DNA of 64,000 nucleotides from positions 1,488,001-1,552,000 of the forward strand of contig OZ244806.1 in assembly GCA_965220075.1 (NCBI GenBank). Reading direction: 5' to 3'. The position numbers and the translations under genes are program-made. The notes under the pieces are model-generated. The model was not told the DNA's origin and did no database searches. It saw only the letters and a program-made list of their open reading frames with translations. Below, in pieces: positions 25,129-33,282 of the stretch; position 1 is the stretch's first letter, and each line of letters begins with the position of its first letter. Source of the stretch: G965220075 sp965220075. GTDB taxonomy: Bacteria; Chloroflexota; UBA11872.

Positions 25129-26181
25129 CTATTTCACCTCCACGGCCCGGCGGGTACGAGTTGCCTCGCGGGCCGCCTCCATGATCGCCAGGTTATGCCG
25201 CGCCAGCTCCACGGTGAGCGGCGGCCATTCGCCGCGCGCCAGCGCGCTGTAAGTGGCGCGGATGAACTGCGAGTGCCCGGTCGGGTCCACGCTCCGGTCC
25301 AGCTCCACTTCCCGCCACTCCATGTCCTCGGCGTCCAGGTGAAATAGGGCCGGCTCGCCCCACGTGAAGTGCGCCCTCACTCCGCCGCCGGGCGCCTGTG
25401 CCTCGGCAAGGCGTCCGCTTCCTGCGGGCTCTTCTTTCCCCGTCCAGGAAGACAGGACGCTCGAGACGGCGCCGTTCTGGTGGTCGCACAGCATGATCGC
25501 CGTGTCGTCCACGTCGTAGCCAAGGTGCAGGTCCGTGACCCGGGCCTCGACCGCGCAGATGGGCGAGCCCATCAGATGCTCCAGCGCGTAGATCTCATGG
25601 TTGGTGGTGATATTCAGGCAGCCCCCGCCGCCCGCCATCGTGTTGTGCCACGCCACCGGCGTATCCGGATCGGCTGCCGCGCGCTGCCGTCCAGCGGACC
25701 GAAAGAGCGACTGCGTGCGTCCCAGAAACGGCGCTCCCATCTTTGGGTCGGCCAGCAGCTCCTTGGCGCGCACCACCGCCGGGCCGAACAGGAACATCTG
25801 TCCCATCGAGTAAGGGACGCCGTTGCGCTTGACCGCCTCCACGATGGCGTCGCCCTCTTCCGAGGAGACCGCCATCGGCTTCTCGCAGACCACCGCCTTG
25901 CCGGCGTTGGCGGCCTCGATGGCCTGCTCGGCGTGCAGGTTGTGGGGCGTGGCGATGTCCACCGCGTCGATATCGGCCTTGGCCAGCATGTCGCGATAGT
26001 CGGAGTAGAGCTGATCGCGGGGTACTCCGTAGTCGTTGTGGGCCGCTTCGAGGTTGTGAGGCGCCACGTCGGCCGCGGCGGCCACCTTGACCACGTCGCT
26101 GCTGGCCAGAATGCCGGGCCGGTGCGCCTTCTGGGCGATCCCGCCGTAGCCGATAAGTCCTAGTCGAATGGGTGCTGGCAT
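25129..26181 (-). CDS. Gfo/Idh/MocA-family oxidoreductase, copy B
   Basis: A 350-residue paralogue of copy A in opposite orientation; the two stop codons are about 210 bases apart. IRLGLIGYGGIAQKAHRPGIL, VVCEKPMAVSSEEGDAIVEAVKRNGVPYSMGQMFLFGPAV and GGGGCLNITTNHEIYALEHLMG are shared with copy A. The C-terminal third (EEPAGSGRLAEAQAPGGGVRAHFTWGEPALFHLDAEDMEW) has diverged, which may change substrate. ATG at 26181. The convergent near-identical arms form a large inverted repeat. Function inferred: oxidation of a sugar or cyclitol. Confidence 0.93.
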   Translation of the reverse strand: MPAPIRLGLIGYGGIAQKAHRPGILASSDVVKVAAAADVAPHNLEAAHNDYGVPRDQLYSDYRDMLAKADIDAVDIATPHNLHAEQAIEAANAGKAVVCEKPMAVSSEEGDAIVEAVKRNGVPYSMGQMFLFGPAVVRAKELLADPKMGAPFLGRTQSLFRSAGRQRAAADPDTPVAWHNTMAGGGGCLNITTNHEIYALEHLMGSPICAVEARVTDLHLGYDVDDTAIMLCDHQNGAVSSVLSSWTGKEEPAGSGRLAEAQAPGGGVRAHFTWGEPALFHLDAEDMEWREVELDRSVDPTGHSQFIRATYSALARGEWPPLTVELARHNLAIMEAAREATRTRRAVEVK

Positions 26182-26510
26182 GCTCAATCCCGCTTCTCCG
26201 GTATGGCCGCGCGGCGAAGGCGGCGCGGCTCGGCACGTGCGCATGACACCACACGTTGCACTGCCTGGGCCACTAGATCGGCTGTGTCCATCCTCTTGGC
26301 AGCTCCAAGCCGGTCCCACGCACCTTCGACCGCGGAGTCGGTACGGCGCGGCCAGCCCGCCTGACGCCGGGTACCTTCCGGCGTCGAGTTCACCAAAGCG
26401 TTTAAGCCGGCAAAACCGCCAGCCGTGGTGAGAAGCGCTAAAAAACTCACGGACGCCGCCGTCAAGCCGCGCGATAATTCTGTTGCCTTCTACTGGCCTT
26501 CGACGCACGC
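26182..26510. other. Divergent upstream region of copy B and DedA genes
   Basis: About 330 bases. The part next to copy B (26182-26250) is similar to the region upstream of copy A (shared GTGGTGTCAT text), so the duplication extends into the promoter. No convincing gene. No clear promoter hexamers could be fixed by eye. Confidence 0.45.
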
Positions 26511-27191
26511 ATGGCCGAATGGTTCGCCGCCCTGGCAGGCGAGGTCCTCGGTTTTCTCGAGGCCGCTCAGTACCCCGGCCTGGCGATTTTCCTGGCAGCG
26601 GAGGGCGCCGGAGCGCCGTCTCCCGTCCCTGCGGAGCTGGTCACCGCCACGATCGGTCTGCAAATCTTCCGTGGGCGCGCCGAACCGTGGATCGCGATGC
26701 CCATCGCGGTGTCGGCGGCGACGCTGGGGACCGTGGTTCTCTACTGGCTCGCGCGCCTGATCGGCCGGCCTCTCTTGGACCGCTACGGACGGCTCGTCGG
26801 CATCCCCGACAGGCGCATCCGGCAGCTCGAAGAATGGTTCGCTCGCCACGAGCTTTGGGTTGTGAGCGTGGGCCGCGTGATTCCGGCCGTGCGCATCATC
26901 ATTCCGGTCGTCGCCGGCGTCGCGCGCGGCGACTTCCGAACCTTCCTGGTCGCCGTCACGCTGGGCAATACCTTGTGGGTGAGTCTCTACGTCGGGCTCG
27001 GCTGGGCGCTCGGCGACACTTTCGAGTCCGTGGCGTCCGCGGTCACCCAGGACGCGCGGATTGGCATAGGTGTGGCGATTGGCGTGGTCACGCTAATCGC
27101 GATCGGTCTGGCGTTTCGAATGCGGCGCCTGATCACACGCCGCCTCCATTTGCCGGGGGCGATGTCGCGGACTCAGCGCGCGGCCAAGTGA
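26511..27191 (+). CDS. DedA-family membrane protein (VTT domain)
   Basis: A 226-residue multi-pass protein: YPGLAIFLAAEGAGAPSPVPAELV (re-entrant loop with the conserved E and P), LGTVVLYWLARLIGRPLLDRYGR (GxxxGY-like motif), WVVSVGRVIPAVRIIIPVVAGVARGDFRTFLVAVTLGNTLWVSLYVGLGWALG (R-x-x-P-x-x-R and G-N motifs) and a basic C-terminal tail. DedA/VTT proteins are lipid scramblases or undecaprenyl-phosphate translocases affecting envelope homeostasis. ATG at 26511 preferred. Single gene between carbohydrate genes. Confidence 0.92.
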   Translation: MAEWFAALAGEVLGFLEAAQYPGLAIFLAAEGAGAPSPVPAELVTATIGLQIFRGRAEPWIAMPIAVSAATLGTVVLYWLARLIGRPLLDRYGRLVGIPDRRIRQLEEWFARHELWVVSVGRVIPAVRIIIPVVAGVARGDFRTFLVAVTLGNTLWVSLYVGLGWALGDTFESVASAVTQDARIGIGVAIGVVTLIAIGLAFRMRRLITRRLHLPGAMSRTQRAAK

Positions 27192-27285
27192 GCACATTGC
27201 GGCGGCGACAGGCCCCCGTGCGACACTCTACGGCTCAAGGCGCCGTAGTTTGGCCGCACGTTCCGGCCCGCCCCTTCCCTGAGAA

Positions 27286-29409
27286 ATGGCAATCCCGAAA
27301 CCATGTGAGCTGGCTAACGCCGCGTTTCGCCTCGTAGCGCACGCGGCGGATGGCGGCGTCGATTTGCGGCTGCGAGATCAAGCCACGGGGTTCGAAGTAG
27401 CGAACGGTCCCTACCGGCACATGGTCGTGGAGGAACGCGAGCACGGCTTGGCGGCGGTGGAGGGCCTGAAGGATGTGGCTCTGAAGATCGAGCGCCACGC
27501 GCTCGTAGTGACCGGCCGCCTGGGGCCGCTGGAGGTAGTGCACAGGCTGTGTCTGCCGTCCGATCGCGCGCTGCTCGAGGAGCGAATCACCCTCAAGAAC
27601 GTCTCCGCTCGAACGATCGCGCTGCGCGACGTCGTATTCGGAATGCGGCGTCGGATCGCCGACTCCATCGGCCGGGTCTTCGAACCAGTGGCGGCGGATC
27701 GGTTCGTGGCCGTGCCGTTTCGGCACCGCGCGATCGATCCCGAAGACCACGACAACGACTTCGACCTGACCCATCTGCTAACGCATACGGGTGACGAGAT
27801 GCGCGTGACGGTGCTGTCGTCGGGCGCCGCCAGGTTTGGCAGCGTGCCGTCGTCGTCCCGGTTCTCGGAAGGCTGGGCCTGGACGCACGCCGGGCGAAGC
27901 ATTGGCGTGTTCAAGTTCAACCAGGAAGCGATGGAGTTCAGCGCGCTGGCGATTGAGCCCTCGGACGACGGCGTCTGGCTGCGCCTGGCCGGCGCAGCCA
28001 GACGATCCGGCGAGCCATCCGCGTGGAATCGGATCGAACCGGACGCCGTGGTCCAGCTCGGACTTACCCGCCTGGTGAGCGTTGCGGGCGGCGCCGAGCG
28101 GGTTTGCCGGGAGTTCCGCGACTTCCTGGATGAGCGAGGCTGCCGGTTCCCGCCGGACTACGACCCGCCGGTCCACTGGAACGTGCTCTACGACAACCAG
28201 GAGTCGAACGTGGGCACGCCCGGACGTCCACAAGGCGCGCGCCTGACCCGGCGGAACACCTACACCAAGGCGCACATGCTGGCGGAGGCTGCCAAGGCCC
28301 GCGATTATGGCTGCGAGGCGCTATATCTCGATCCAGGCTGGGACAGCGACATGGCAACCCTGCGCTGGGGCGAAGAGTGGCTTGGGCCGCGCCGCGAGTT
28401 CGTGGAGACTCTGCGCGGCGCCTACGGGCTGCGGCTGGCTCTGCACTGCCCGCTGGCGCCCTGGCTCTCCTTCGACCGTCGCGGCGTCGCCGCGTGGCCG
28501 CCTGAGTCATTTAGAGTCGGTCCCGATGGCGCCGTGATCGAGGACTCCGTGTGTCTGGGATCCCGGCAGTATTTGGACGAGGCCGAGCGCCGCTTGCTGG
28601 AGCACTGCGCCGACGGGGTCAGCTTCCTGATGTTCGACGGCAACTGGTGGGGCGGCTCGTGCTGGCGCCGCGATCACGGTCATCCGGTTCCCTACACGCT
28701 GGAGGATCACTGCCGCGCCAGCCTGGACCTTGCCCGGCGCATGCACTCACGCTACCCCGACGTGCTGATTGAGATGCACGACATGATCGCGGGCGGACGC
28801 GACGTGCGCTTTACACCTGTCTACTACAAGTACGGCTTGCCCGAAAGCTACGACGAGAGCTGGGGCTTCGAGCTCATGTGGCGCCCTCTGCAGGACATCC
28901 TGGAGGGGCGCGCGCGGTCGCTCTATTACTACAACCAGGGCTGCAACATTCCCCTCTACTTGCACGTCGACTTGCGCGACGACAACGAGCACGGGCTTGC
29001 GCTGTGGTGGTACGCCTCCACCTGCCGCCATCTGGGCATCGGCGGCACCCACCCGAATCCGATCGTCGCGGACCTTCAGCGCCGCGCCATGCGGCGTTAC
29101 CGGGCGCTCGACAGGTTCTATAAACGCGGCGATTTCGTCGGTCTGAGCGAGGAAGTTCACGTCCATGCGCTGCCCGCCGAAGATGCCTTCGTGATGAACC
29201 TGTTCAACCTCTCCGACCGGCCGCGCGAGATCGGCGGCACGGTCCATTTCGAGTCGATCGGCCTTGATCCACACCGCTGGTACGCGGCGACCTACGGAGA
29301 CCCGTACGGACAGTTCGATCCGGAGTCGGGGACATTCACATTGCGCCGTCGGCTTCCCCCCTGGTCGGCCGATCTCGTGGAAGTAACGGCCGTTTCCAAA
29401 TCCGGCTAG
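27286..29409 (+). CDS. Clan GH-D-like glycoside hydrolase
   Basis: A 707-residue protein with an N-terminal beta-rich domain (about 1-290: FRLVAHAADGGVDLRLRDQATGFEVANG...) and a barrel whose strands include CEALYLDPGWDSD (347-355) and SFLMFDGNWWGG (447-457). D451 is in the position of the nucleophile of alpha-galactosidase-type (GH27/GH36) enzymes. IEMHDMIAGGRDVRFTPVYYKYGLPESYDESWGFE could hold the acid/base. A C-terminal beta domain ends the protein. No signal peptide, so it probably acts inside the cell on an imported oligosaccharide. I could not match it to a characterised family closely; activity is inferred. Likely linked to the Gfo/Idh/MocA gene downstream. Confidence 0.75.
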   Translation: MAIPKPCELANAAFRLVAHAADGGVDLRLRDQATGFEVANGPYRHMVVEEREHGLAAVEGLKDVALKIERHALVVTGRLGPLEVVHRLCLPSDRALLEERITLKNVSARTIALRDVVFGMRRRIADSIGRVFEPVAADRFVAVPFRHRAIDPEDHDNDFDLTHLLTHTGDEMRVTVLSSGAARFGSVPSSSRFSEGWAWTHAGRSIGVFKFNQEAMEFSALAIEPSDDGVWLRLAGAARRSGEPSAWNRIEPDAVVQLGLTRLVSVAGGAERVCREFRDFLDERGCRFPPDYDPPVHWNVLYDNQESNVGTPGRPQGARLTRRNTYTKAHMLAEAAKARDYGCEALYLDPGWDSDMATLRWGEEWLGPRREFVETLRGAYGLRLALHCPLAPWLSFDRRGVAAWPPESFRVGPDGAVIEDSVCLGSRQYLDEAERRLLEHCADGVSFLMFDGNWWGGSCWRRDHGHPVPYTLEDHCRASLDLARRMHSRYPDVLIEMHDMIAGGRDVRFTPVYYKYGLPESYDESWGFELMWRPLQDILEGRARSLYYYNQGCNIPLYLHVDLRDDNEHGLALWWYASTCRHLGIGGTHPNPIVADLQRRAMRRYRALDRFYKRGDFVGLSEEVHVHALPAEDAFVMNLFNLSDRPREIGGTVHFESIGLDPHRWYAATYGDPYGQFDPESGTFTLRRRLPPWSADLVEVTAVSKSG

Positions 29410-29531
29410 CCCCGCGCGGCCGGATCACGCGAAGCCGTCGTCCTACGAGTCGCCTATCGTAGGGCGGAATCTGTGCGCAAAGCGGAGAATCATCAGTCCG
29501 CCGACCACGGTGGCGAAGGAGGTGGAGCCGC

Positions 29532-30578
29532 GTGCTAACGGTCGGGATCATTGGTCTGGGCGGGGTTGCGCGGTCCCACTGCGAGGCCATCGCCGCTCTT
29601 GATGACGTTCGGGTCGTCGCCGTGGCGGACCTGCTGGAGGAGCGGCGGACGCGGTTCATGCGGGACTTCGAAGTCCCGCGGAGCTACGCCTCGCACACCG
29701 AGCTGCTGCAAGACGATGAGATAGACGCGGTGGCGGTGGTGCTCGGACATCACCTGCACCATCGTCTGACCGTTGACGCGCTCAGCGCGGGCAAGCACGT
29801 GCTGGTCGAGAAGCCGATGGCTCTAAGCCTGGAGCATTGCGACGCGATGATCGAAGCGGCCGAGGCCAACAACCGCAAGCTCATGGTTGGACTGACCCAG
29901 CATTACTATCCCACCAGCATCACGGCCAAATCGGTGCTGGATTCGGGCGCTTTGGGGCCCGTCATCACGGCCGTGTGCTACATGTCAAAGAATTGGAACT
30001 ATCAGCGTCGGCCGCCGCAGTACCGCAGCCGCTATCACGGCGGCGGCATGTTGCTGACCAACGGCGTGCATGTCGTCGACCGCCTGACGTGGCTGATGGG
30101 CTCGCAGGCTATGGCCGTGTCGGCCTCAATCGGCACCCATGCGCACTACCAGGCGAGCGACGACTCCGCCACGGTGTTCATTCGCTACAAGAATGGGCGC
30201 GCTGGAGTCGTGGTCGCCGTTGGCTACGCGGACGGCGCGCCCGACTATTCCAGCCACGTCATCTGCGCCAGCGGAACTTTGAAGTTCAGCCACCACCTCG
30301 AGGAGTACGTGCGCGTCGGCAAGGGCGGTGTGTGGCAAGACGTGCCATTCACGCGTCCTTCCGCCGAGTTCGTTAACGAGTGGCGGGCGTTCGCCGAGTG
30401 CATTGCGCGCGACATCGAGCCTCCCACGCACGGGCCGTATGCGCGGCACATCATGGAGATACTGTTTGCGGCCGAAAAGTCCGCAATCACGGGCCGCGAG
30501 GTCATGCTGGAGAGCGGCCGTGAGTGGACCTCACAAGCCAGCGGCACCCCTGTCCACCCCGAGCACGGATGGCTCTAG
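29532..30578 (+). CDS. Gfo/Idh/MocA-family oxidoreductase, third and distinct
   Basis: A 348-residue oxidoreductase starting at GTG with a strong AAGGAGGTGG site. LTVGIIGLGGVARSHCEAIAAL is the cofactor motif, HVLVEKPMALSLEHCDAMIEAAEANNRKLMVGLTQHYYP contains EKP, and GGGMLLTNGVHVVDRLTWLMGSQAMAVSASIG is the catalytic His region typical of inositol dehydrogenase-like members. It is not a copy of genes A and B: sequence differs throughout. Follows the GH-D-like gene by 122 bases and may process its sugar product. Confidence 0.92.
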   Translation: MLTVGIIGLGGVARSHCEAIAALDDVRVVAVADLLEERRTRFMRDFEVPRSYASHTELLQDDEIDAVAVVLGHHLHHRLTVDALSAGKHVLVEKPMALSLEHCDAMIEAAEANNRKLMVGLTQHYYPTSITAKSVLDSGALGPVITAVCYMSKNWNYQRRPPQYRSRYHGGGMLLTNGVHVVDRLTWLMGSQAMAVSASIGTHAHYQASDDSATVFIRYKNGRAGVVVAVGYADGAPDYSSHVICASGTLKFSHHLEEYVRVGKGGVWQDVPFTRPSAEFVNEWRAFAECIARDIEPPTHGPYARHIMEILFAAEKSAITGREVMLESGREWTSQASGTPVHPEHGWL

Positions 30579-30637
30579 CCGCACCTCCCAATGCATCGTC
30601 TAACTTCCCCTACCCGCCTGGTGGCCCGACCTGATGG

Positions 30638-31207
30638 TCATTGAGGAAATAAGCCTACATAGGTGAGGAGGCTGGGGGAGCCCTGCTGAAAGGCGCGCAG
30701 TTGCGCCCGCACTTGGTCTTGGAAGTGCGCGAAGTCGGCACTCCAGGGGTGGGCGTGGGTGACCCGCTGGCGGACCAGCCGCCAGAGCTTCTCAATCGGA
30801 TTGAGCCAGGGGGCGTAGGTCGGGAGGCGGATGAGTTGCAAGCGGGGGTCCTGCGCCAGAGCGTCCAGCGCGGTGGGATGGAAATGGACCGGCCAATTGT
30901 CCATGACCAGATAGATATTCTGTGCGTCGGGGTATTGGCGCGCGGCCTGCAGCCAGCACTGGCGCAGGCGGGCTGCTGTGAGACGGTTGAAGTCCCAGGT
31001 CTGCACGCGACCGGAACTCGCGTCCAGCACGCCCACCACCCGCATACAGGTGTTGGCCCGCTGCGCGTAGGGCAGCCGGGGCTGGCGCCGCCCCAGCCGG
31101 GCCCACAGCCAGGCCTGGCCGGGCTGGCGATAGAAGCTGGCCTCATCGCTGAACAGCACGACCACCTCGCCGGGACGGGCGCGGGCCTCCCTCAAGGCCT
31201 GCTCCAC
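30638..31207 (-). CDS. IS630 transposase, DDE catalytic part (frame B)
   Basis: 189 residues: LFSDEASFYRQPGQAWLWARLG (first Asp), YLVMDNWPVHFHPTALDALA (second Asp) and TYAPWLNPIEKLWRLVRQRVTHAH (Glu), the DDE_3 domain of IS630/Tc1-mariner transposases, intact to the stop. It is in the -1 frame relative to frame A. The AAAAAA run at 31215-31220 just upstream (minus strand GGAAAAAAGGGG) allows slippage producing a fused protein ...YEEKKGRVEQALREAR..., the usual IS630 expression mode. Element may still be active. Confidence 0.9.
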   Translation of the reverse strand: MEQALREARARPGEVVVLFSDEASFYRQPGQAWLWARLGRRQPRLPYAQRANTCMRVVGVLDASSGRVQTWDFNRLTAARLRQCWLQAARQYPDAQNIYLVMDNWPVHFHPTALDALAQDPRLQLIRLPTYAPWLNPIEKLWRLVRQRVTHAHPWSADFAHFQDQVRAQLRAFQQGSPSLLTYVGLFPQ

Positions 31208-31668
31208 GCGCCCCTTTTTTCCTCGTACGCGGGGTCGGGGCTGTGCACGCGCGGCTGTCCCCGCTTATAGCGGAAGCCCAGCCGCACCAGGGCCCGATAG
31301 ACCCCCGAGTCGGTCATGCCCTGCAGACTCGGCACCGTGCCGGCCAGGGCGCTCAGCGTCCAGCGACTCTGCGCCACCCCGAAGGTCCGTGGCGACTGCC
31401 GCAGGTAGGTCGCCACTTCCGCCCCGTCCACCTGCGCCCGCCGCCCGCGACCGGCCGCCACCGCCAACCCCGCCACGCCCTCCTGCCGGTACCGCCGCAC
31501 CCATTCGCCCACGCTCGCGCGATGGGCACACACCAGCGCCGCTACCTCCTGCCGCGTAGCGCCACGGGCCACGTTGAGCACCGCCAGCGCCTTAACCCGG
31601 ATATAGGGTACCGGCGAGGTGCGCATCGCCGCCCTCAATTCGCGCATCTGCGCCTCCGTCCATTCCAT
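31192..31668 (-). CDS. IS630 transposase, N-terminal HTH part (frame A)
   Basis: 158 residues from the ATG at 31668, which has a GGAGG site 5 bases upstream: MEWTEAQMRELRAAMRTS, RGATRQEVAALVCAHRASVGEWVRRYRQEGVAGLA (helix-turn-helix), VATYLRQSPRTFGVAQSRWTLSALA and RALVRLGFRYKRGQPRVHSPDPAYEEKR, the standard HTH_29/HTH_33 N-terminus of IS630. It ends shortly after the A6 slippage site; the catalytic part is in the overlapping frame B. Reading on without slippage gives a truncated DNA-binding protein that may down-regulate transposition. Confidence 0.88.
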   Translation of the reverse strand: MEWTEAQMRELRAAMRTSPVPYIRVKALAVLNVARGATRQEVAALVCAHRASVGEWVRRYRQEGVAGLAVAAGRGRRAQVDGAEVATYLRQSPRTFGVAQSRWTLSALAGTVPSLQGMTDSGVYRALVRLGFRYKRGQPRVHSPDPAYEEKRGAWSRP

Positions 31669-31825
31669 CCCAACCTCCGCCACCACGCGGCTCACACCCG
31701 CTGCATTGTATGTCACTGTATTTACTCAATGACCATAAGGTCGGGACTCAGCCGTTCTTCCCGTACCTGCCCCGTATAGCTCGCGAATCGACTTGCCCGC
31801 GTTCTACCCGAAGCGAGTCATCAGC

Positions 31826-31962
31826 TCGGTGGTTCGACCTCCAGGTCGGGACTCAGCCTGTCCAGACCGAGTCCACGGCGCATTAAGGGAGCATCGCGTC
31901 GCTGCCATCCCGACCCAATGGTCGAGCGACCGGACGATCCCGACCTAAAGGTCGGGCCACTG
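31826..31962. repeat. Palindromic REP-like repeats, cluster 1
   Basis: Three related palindromes: GGTTCGACCTCCAGGTCGGG then ACTCAGCC (about 31829-31857), CATCCCGACCCAATGGTCGAG (about 31906-31925, degraded) and ATCCCGACCTAAAGGTCGGG followed by CCACTGCC (about 31937-31961). The core is CCCGACCT-NN-AGGTCGGG. They lie just downstream of the sialidase-like gene and could form transcript hairpins. The same core flanks the IS630 element and recurs at 33.2 kb. Confidence 0.75.
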
Positions 31963-31966
31963 CCTC

Positions 31967-33175
31967 CTAGCTGAGTCTTACGTCCAGCACCGCCCGCCGG
32001 ATCTTCTGATTCGGCAGGTCGTGTGTGCCCAGCTCGCGCGTGAAGTCGGAGTGCGAAAACATCACGTGCAGCTTGCCGTCCCTCTGCATGGTGGTGGTGT
32101 AGGAGCATCCAGGGCCCGTGTGGAAGCAGAACGGCGCCTCCCAGTGCGCGCCGGTGCCGTCCAGGCTCAGCATCACGTGCGTGACTTGCGGGTGGCCGTA
32201 GGCCCCGCGTCCGGCCGCGCACGCCAGCACGCCGTTCGGCAGCACTTCCAGCCGCGGCTTCACGCCCTGCCAGCCGGTCGACTGCGGCTCGCTCCAGGTA
32301 CGCCCGCCGTCGCGCGAGCGCGCTTGCCACATGGGCGCGTACGAGTCCGTGCGCATTACGCACAGGATGTCTCCGTTGGGCAAGACGGCCAGGTCGGCTT
32401 CGTCCAGCCCTTCCTCCACGCCGCGGTCGTGGATGCCGTACACGGGCTTGACCTCCGCGGGGTCGAACTTGGTCACGTATTCCCATGTCCGGCCGCGGTC
32501 CGCCGAGCGCACGATGAACGTGCCGAACAGGAATTTGCGCAGGCGCCCGCGCGTGTCCATCCGCTGCTCCGCCTCGGGCAGCAGCGCCACCCACTCCAGC
32601 GCCGTAAGCAGATGCCCGTCGTCCAGCTCGAGGATGCGGGAGTAGCACTGATAAGAGGCGCGGCTCCACGGCATGCCGGGCACCTTGAACGTCCAGTGCT
32701 CGATGCGCGAGCCATCGCGCGCGAAGCGGTGCCAGCGGAACGATGGGTCGTCCTGTTGAAACTGCTCGTGCATGTGCCCCTGGGCGCGCTCGTAGCCGGC
32801 CTCGTGGTGCGCGTGGGTGTTGTGATCGATGCGCGCGATCGTGCCGTCACGCAGATGTCCCCACGCTCCCGAGTCCCAGTTCTCATTCATCCAGCCGTTT
32901 CCGGGGTCGCGGCTGATCATGGGAAAGTCGCGCGGAGCCTGGGACCAGGACGCCCCTGCGTCGTTGGACAGATAGGCGCGGTAAGGCTCCACGCCCGTGC
33001 GCCCCTCGTCGCCATGCCGAGACCAATGAATTGTCATGAAGAGCCGATCACCGTCGAGCTCGACTACGCCCGGGAAGTTGATGACCGTCTCGTCCGCCTC
33101 CAGCCACGTGTCCACGCGCTCCAGCGTGATCGTGGCCGTGCGCGTTCCGTCGGTGTACCTGGCTTGCGTTATCAC
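31967..33175 (-). CDS. BNR-repeat sialidase-like protein, copy 2
   Basis: A 402-residue six-bladed propeller-type protein. Asp-box motifs are visible: SNDAGASW (about residue 69), SADRGRTWEYV, SRDGGRTWSEP. The strand text INFPGVVELDGDRLFMTIHWSRHGDEG, SYQCYSRILELDDGHLLTALEW and MLSLDGTGAHWEAPFCFHTGPGCSYTTTMQRDGKLHVMFSHSDFTRE fits exo-alpha-sialidase/BNR-repeat families. No signal peptide is evident, so it is likely cytoplasmic. It is a tandem paralogue of the gene at 33283-34485; blade-level identity is high by eye. Substrate may not be sialic acid: the catalytic Arg triad and Tyr cannot be confirmed. Confidence 0.82.
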   Translation of the reverse strand: MITQARYTDGTRTATITLERVDTWLEADETVINFPGVVELDGDRLFMTIHWSRHGDEGRTGVEPYRAYLSNDAGASWSQAPRDFPMISRDPGNGWMNENWDSGAWGHLRDGTIARIDHNTHAHHEAGYERAQGHMHEQFQQDDPSFRWHRFARDGSRIEHWTFKVPGMPWSRASYQCYSRILELDDGHLLTALEWVALLPEAEQRMDTRGRLRKFLFGTFIVRSADRGRTWEYVTKFDPAEVKPVYGIHDRGVEEGLDEADLAVLPNGDILCVMRTDSYAPMWQARSRDGGRTWSEPQSTGWQGVKPRLEVLPNGVLACAAGRGAYGHPQVTHVMLSLDGTGAHWEAPFCFHTGPGCSYTTTMQRDGKLHVMFSHSDFTRELGTHDLPNQKIRRAVLDVRLS

Positions 33176-33198
33176 GTCCGACCCTTTCTTTCAGCTTG

Positions 33199-33264
33199 GT
33201 CCGGTGGCCCGACCTTCAGGTTGGGACTCAGCCGGACAATCCCGACCTAAAGATCGGGCCACCG
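33199..33264. repeat. Palindromic REP-like repeat pair, cluster 2
   Basis: Two head-to-head copies between the tandem sialidase-like genes: GGTGGCCCGACCTTCAGGTT continuing to GGGACTCAGCC, and AATCCCGACCTAAAGATCGG followed by GCCACCGG. The whole is an imperfect long palindrome with outer arms CCGGTGGCCCGACCTT and AAGATCGGGCCACCGG, a BIME-like arrangement. Confidence 0.8.
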
Positions 33265-33282
33265 GTCTTAGATATCTCACGG

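Larger units (their letters stand above)
30635..31735 (-). mobile_element. IS630-family insertion sequence
   Basis: An 1,101-base element with terminal inverted repeats (TGGTCATTGAGGAAATA at 30635-30651; TGGTCATTGAGTAAATA on the minus strand at the other end) and two overlapping transposase frames on the minus strand. A TA flanks the right end, as IS630 elements duplicate TA; the left flank reads GA. On both sides the flanking text (GGTGGCCCGACCT ... AGGTCGGGACTCAGCC) rebuilds the palindromic repeat found nearby, showing insertion in its centre. Confidence 0.85.
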
